Below are positions 12,731-15,502 of a DNA stretch of 15,502 bases, one piece after another. Where the stretch lies: NCBI GenBank assembly GCA_036377415.1, contig DASUYK010000065.1:1-15502 (forward strand). Direction: 5' to 3'. The notes under the pieces are model-generated. The model made no database searches. It was not told the DNA's origin and saw only the letters and a list, made by a program, of their open reading frames with translations. The stretch comes from DASUPK01 sp036377415 (lineage in GTDB: Bacteria > Actinomycetota > Thermoleophilia > Solirubrobacterales > 70-9). A program made the translations under genes and the position numbers. How positions within the stretch are numbered: position 1 is the stretch's first letter; every line of letters begins with the position of its first letter.

Positions 12731-14730
12731 GTCTGAAGGAGGAAGTAGAGGGCGAGGCCGGCGAAGCCGCTGACGAGCAGAAGCGCGTAGGAGCGGAGGT
12801 ACCCGGACTGGGCGCCGCGGACGCCGGCGTTGGCGCCCTTCGTCAGCTGGGTCGCTCCGGCGACCAGGCCCTGGACGACATAGCGCTCGAAGGTCGCGTT
12901 GGCCCAGCGGCCGACGGCGAGCGTCGGACGGACGAAGAGGAGGTCGATCCCCTCGTCGAAGTACCATTTTCGCTCGAGGAAGTCGTGCAGCCGGCGGAAG
13001 CGGCGGATCAGGCCGGCAGAGACACCCGGCCTCATCACGTACATGTAGTACGCGATCGCGACCCCGACGATCGCGATGACGCCGCCGATCGCGAGCCCGG
13101 TCCAGGCGGCGCTCTCGGAGGGCACCGTGTCGTGGTACTTCGACTCCTCGAAGGTGCCCTCGAGGAAGGTCTCGATCACGTCGGTCACCCCGGGGATCTG
13201 AAGGAAGCCGGCGAACAGGGCGCCGAAGCCGAGGATGCTCATCGCAACCTTCATCGGCCACTCCCGCTCGGCGATCTGGTGGGTCGGACCGGGGAAGCCG
13301 ATGTCGGTGTCCTCCCTCTCACCCGTCGCGGGGTTCTCGGGCTCCGCGTGGTGGATGTGCCCCCGCTCGAGCTCGCGGGCCTCGGTGCAGGGCTCGCCGG
13401 CGACGACCCGGAACCCGATCCGGAATGAGTAGAACGCGGTGAGCAGCGCGCCGAGGTAGCCGCCGATCACGAAGACCCAGTACCAGCCGCCCCGGTCCGC
13501 GGCGAAGACGAGGATCTCGTCCTTGGAGAAGAACCCCGCGGTGAGTGGGAATGCGGCGAGCGAGAGCGCGCCGATTATCAGGAGCGCCGAGGTGAACGGC
13601 ATCGCCCGGCGGAACCCCGACATCAGGTCGATGTCCTGGCGGTTCGCCATCGCCCCGATCACCGAGCCGGCCGCCATGAACAGGAGCGCCTTGAAGAACG
13701 CGTGGGTCAGCAGGTGGAAGAGCCCCGCCGAGTAGGCGCCGATCCCGACCCCGACGATCATGTAGCCGATTTGGCTGATCGTCGAGTAGGCGATGATCCG
13801 CTTCAGGTCGGTGACGACGAGGGCGATCGTCGCCGCGATCAGAAGCGTGACGAGGCCGACGACCGCGACGATGTCGGCGGCGGTTGGCGCGAGCTCGAAG
13901 ACCGGCCAGAAGCGGGCGATCAGGTAAACGCCGGCGGTCACCATCGTCGCCGCGTGAATCAGGGCGGAGACCGGGGTGGGGCCCTCCATCGCGTCCGGGA
14001 GCCATGTGTGGAGCGGGACCTGGGCCGACTTCGCGAACGCGCCGACCATCAGCAGGCAGCAGATCGCGATCGCCACTCCCTCGTTGGTCGTGAACTCGTT
14101 CGGCGCCTCCTCGAAGATGCCGATCAGGTCGAGGGTGCCGAGCTCGCGGATCACGAATAAGGCGGCGAGAACCATCCCGACGTCGCCGACCACGTTGATC
14201 ACGAACGCCTTCATCCCGGCGCCGGTCGCGGTCCCGCGCCGGTACCAGTAGCTGATCAGCGCATAAGAGGCGAAGCCGACGAATGCCCAGCCGACGATCA
14301 GCAGGACGAGGTTCCCCGCCAGGACGAGCAGCAGCATCGAGAAGACGAAGAAGTTGAGGTAGGTGAAGAACCTCGCGAAGCCGCGGTCCGAGGTCATGTA
14401 GCTGACCGAGTAGAGGTGGATCAGCATCGAGACCCCGGTGACGATCAGGCACATGAAGGTCGATAGCGGGTCGACCAGGATGTTCATCTGGATGTCGATC
14501 CCGGCCGCGCTCGCGTAGTCGTAGAGGCTCGAGGTGAAGGTCCGCTCGTCGGTCCCGACGTCGAGGACCTGGACGAGCATCCCGAGCGCGCTCAGGAACG
14601 AGAGCCCGATCGCGGCGGTTCCGATCCAGCCGGGGCTGCGTCCCGGGAGCCACCTGAAACCGATCCCGTTGATCAGGGCCCCCGCGAGCGGGAAGGCGAG
14701 GACGAGCCAGCCGTACGCGGTTGCCGACAA
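12727..14730 (-). CDS. nuoL: NADH-quinone oxidoreductase subunit L
   Basis: NuoL is the distal antiporter-like subunit of complex I, carrying the long lateral helix. The 667-aa product shows the diagnostic run KSAQVPLHTWLPDAMEGPTP (234-253) with VSALIHAATMVTAGVYLIAR, and D183 in NVVGDVGM. Also present are LKRIIAYSTISQIGYM, H343 and K347 (THAFFKALLFMAAGS), and K403-D404 (FFSKDEIL). The C-terminal KWYFDEGIDLLFVRP and YLRSYALLLVSG blocks are intact. The TM5 motif, normally W-E-G-V-G-L, reads W-A-F-V-G-F (148-153), so the conserved Glu is Ala149. A hydrophilic loop at about 446-492 contains GHIHHAEPENP. The start is TTG at 14728-14730, preceded by AGGGGCTAGGGAC as ribosome site and 4 nt after the nuoK stop. 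The stop overlaps the 27-codon ORF by 4 nt. Confidence 0.97.
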   Translation of the reverse strand: MSATAYGWLVLAFPLAGALINGIGFRWLPGRSPGWIGTAAIGLSFLSALGMLVQVLDVGTDERTFTSSLYDYASAAGIDIQMNILVDPLSTFMCLIVTGVSMLIHLYSVSYMTSDRGFARFFTYLNFFVFSMLLLVLAGNLVLLIVGWAFVGFASYALISYWYRRGTATGAGMKAFVINVVGDVGMVLAALFVIRELGTLDLIGIFEEAPNEFTTNEGVAIAICCLLMVGAFAKSAQVPLHTWLPDAMEGPTPVSALIHAATMVTAGVYLIARFWPVFELAPTAADIVAVVGLVTLLIAATIALVVTDLKRIIAYSTISQIGYMIVGVGIGAYSAGLFHLLTHAFFKALLFMAAGSVIGAMANRQDIDLMSGFRRAMPFTSALLIIGALSLAAFPLTAGFFSKDEILVFAADRGGWYWVFVIGGYLGALLTAFYSFRIGFRVVAGEPCTEARELERGHIHHAEPENPATGEREDTDIGFPGPTHQIAEREWPMKVAMSILGFGALFAGFLQIPGVTDVIETFLEGTFEESKYHDTVPSESAAWTGLAIGGVIAIVGVAIAYYMYVMRPGVSAGLIRRFRRLHDFLERKWYFDEGIDLLFVRPTLAVGRWANATFERYVVQGLVAGATQLTKGANAGVRGAQSGYLRSYALLLVSGFAGLALYFLLQT

Positions 14731-14734
14731 GTCC

Positions 14735-15034
14735 CTAGCCCCTGAGCGTCCGCAGCTCGTCGACGTTCAACGGGATCCGCCGCCGGTAGGCGGCGACGAT
14801 TATCCCGAGGCCCACCACCACCTCGCAGGCGGCGATCACCATCACGATCAGGGCGAAGACCTGACCGTCCTGGTCGCCGAGAGAGCGGGAGAAGGCGAGG
14901 AGGGCGAGGTTGCCCGCGTTCAGCATCAGCTCGAGGCAGAGGAGGATCACGAGCGGGCTCCGGCGAAGCAGGACGCCGGTGACGCCGACCGCGAAGAGGA
15001 GCGCGGAGAGGACGAGGTACCAGGTGATGTCCAT
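14735..15034 (-). CDS. nuoK: NADH-quinone oxidoreductase subunit K
   Basis: NuoK is a small three-helix subunit (MrpC-like) of the complex I membrane arm that contributes a proton path beside NuoN and NuoJ. The product is 99 aa, the standard size. The family block LVILLCLELMLNAGNLALLAFS is present with Glu35 (LCLELML), and the second membrane Glu is in AACEVVVGLGIIVAAYRRR (E71). Both glutamates are functionally important in the family. The C-terminus INVDELRTLRG-like (here PLNVDELRTLRG) is typical. The ATG at 15032-15034 overlaps the nuoJ stop by one base (TGATG), and nuoL begins 4 nt after its stop, supporting one operon. Confidence 0.97.
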   Translation of the reverse strand: MDITWYLVLSALLFAVGVTGVLLRRSPLVILLCLELMLNAGNLALLAFSRSLGDQDGQVFALIVMVIAACEVVVGLGIIVAAYRRRIPLNVDELRTLRG

Positions 15035-15502
15035 CAGCCGGCCTCCGGCGGAGCCGTTGGAGTGGTTGATTCGAGGGTCCTCCGAGGCGAAGCCGAGGAG
15101 GAACCCGTTTGATGGGGCCGATGCCGCCCGGCGAGGACGACCGCTCCGACGGCGGCGACGAGCAGCAGCAGCGAGGCGGCTTCGAAGGCGATCAGGAAGC
15201 GCTCGAGCAGCAGCCTGCCGATCTCCGAGGGCGACCCGAACCCGAGCTCGACGGTGGGCCCGTCGCTCTCGAGCGAGGAGAGCCCGGAGCCGACGATCGC
15301 GATCGCGAGCTCGACGAACAGCGCGATCCCGAGCATCGGCGCGATGAACCGCTGTCCGGCGATCGGCTCCCAGAGCGGCTCGTCGACGTTTCCGACGTAG
15401 GCGGCGACGAACACGTAGAGCACCATCACCGCGCCGGCGTAGACCACGATCTGGGCCGCGGCGATGAACTCGCCCTGGAGCAGGAGGAAGAGGCCCGAGA
15501 GC
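15034..15502 (-). CDS. nuoJ: NADH-quinone oxidoreductase subunit J (partial, 5' end outside window)
   Basis: Only the C-terminal 155 residues are inside the window; the start lies beyond 15502. The visible part begins LSGLFLLLQGEFIAAAQIVVYAGAVMVLYVFV, the characteristic NuoJ segment (family form LLQAEFLAAVQVLVYAGAVMVL). It later has FEAASLLLLVAAVGAVVLAGRH, the last membrane helix with its Glu. This subunit forms part of the proton path near the quinone-site end of complex I. The tail after the last helix is long and hydrophilic (about 30 residues, Ser/Thr/Pro-rich), common in actinobacterial NuoJ. An internal GTG at 15447 should not be taken as the start, because the conserved helix extends upstream of it. 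The stop overlaps the nuoK start by one base. nuoI and nuoH would be expected next, outside the window. Confidence 0.95.
   Translation of the reverse strand, partial: LSGLFLLLQGEFIAAAQIVVYAGAVMVLYVFVAAYVGNVDEPLWEPIAGQRFIAPMLGIALFVELAIAIVGSGLSSLESDGPTVELGFGSPSEIGRLLLERFLIAFEAASLLLLVAAVGAVVLAGRHRPHQTGSSSASPRRTLESTTPTAPPEAG

Noticed and set aside
12727..12745. A purine-rich GAAGGAGGAAG on the plus strand, resembling a ribosome site.
   Set aside because: No plausible plus-strand gene follows it; it is the complement of codons for the NuoL C-terminus.
1..15502. tRNA/rRNA genes, CRISPR arrays, insertion sequences, att sites and phage genes.
   Set aside because: No cloverleaf, regular repeat-spacer pattern, transposase motif or terminal inverted repeat was seen in reading both strands; coding density leaves little space.

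Overview
The window looks like chromosome from a high-GC actinobacterium, most likely class Thermoleophilia (Solirubrobacterales-like). This is an inference from composition (about 70% G+C by eye), frequent GTG/TTG starts, starts that look leaderless (a TANNNT box 6-7 nt before ATG), and the style of several lineage-type hypothetical proteins. It is densely coded, with 18 genes and no gap over about 90 bases. I see no tRNA, rRNA, insertion sequence, integrase or CRISPR array.

Left part (1-5749): mixed small units. A truncated minus-strand gene at the edge encodes a secreted or membrane-anchored protein with a pilin-like N-terminus. Next comes a plus-strand set: a small coiled-coil protein, a short-chain dehydrogenase, and an alpha/beta-hydrolase-fold protein that appears to have lost its nucleophile. 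These converge, with a 1-base gap, on a minus-strand pair: a zinc-ribbon/membrane hypothetical protein and a saccharopine-dehydrogenase-like NAD(P) protein. The latter is divergent from a CBS-pair gene followed by a multi-TM protein. The 23-bp divergent intergenic region carries two overlapping candidate -10 boxes, one per strand, each placed to give a nearly leaderless mRNA.

Right part (5746-15502): a continuous minus-strand run. In transcription order it reads nuoJ (cut by the window edge), nuoK, nuoL, a 27-codon small ORF, nuoM, nuoN, an AEC-type permease, a double-domain ThyX-like protein, a cupredoxin with a sortase-like tail, and a VOC/glyoxalase protein. NuoJ-N are membrane-arm subunits of respiratory complex I, and L, M and N are the antiporter-like proton pumps. 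Gene junctions are tight (TGATG, ATGA and GTGA overlaps), which suggests translational coupling.

The points most worth a second look are: (1) the 27-aa ORF that exactly fills the nuoL-nuoM spacer with 4-nt overlaps at both ends; (2) the ThyX-like protein made of two ThyX domains whose signature motifs are degenerate in complementary ways; (3) loss of the TM5 glutamate in NuoL (Ala) and its change to Asp in NuoM; (4) the overlapping divergent promoter; (5) the Ser-to-Gly alpha/beta-hydrolase; and (6) the putatively wall-anchored blue-copper protein. I do not see a defence system, secondary-metabolite cluster or mobile element.
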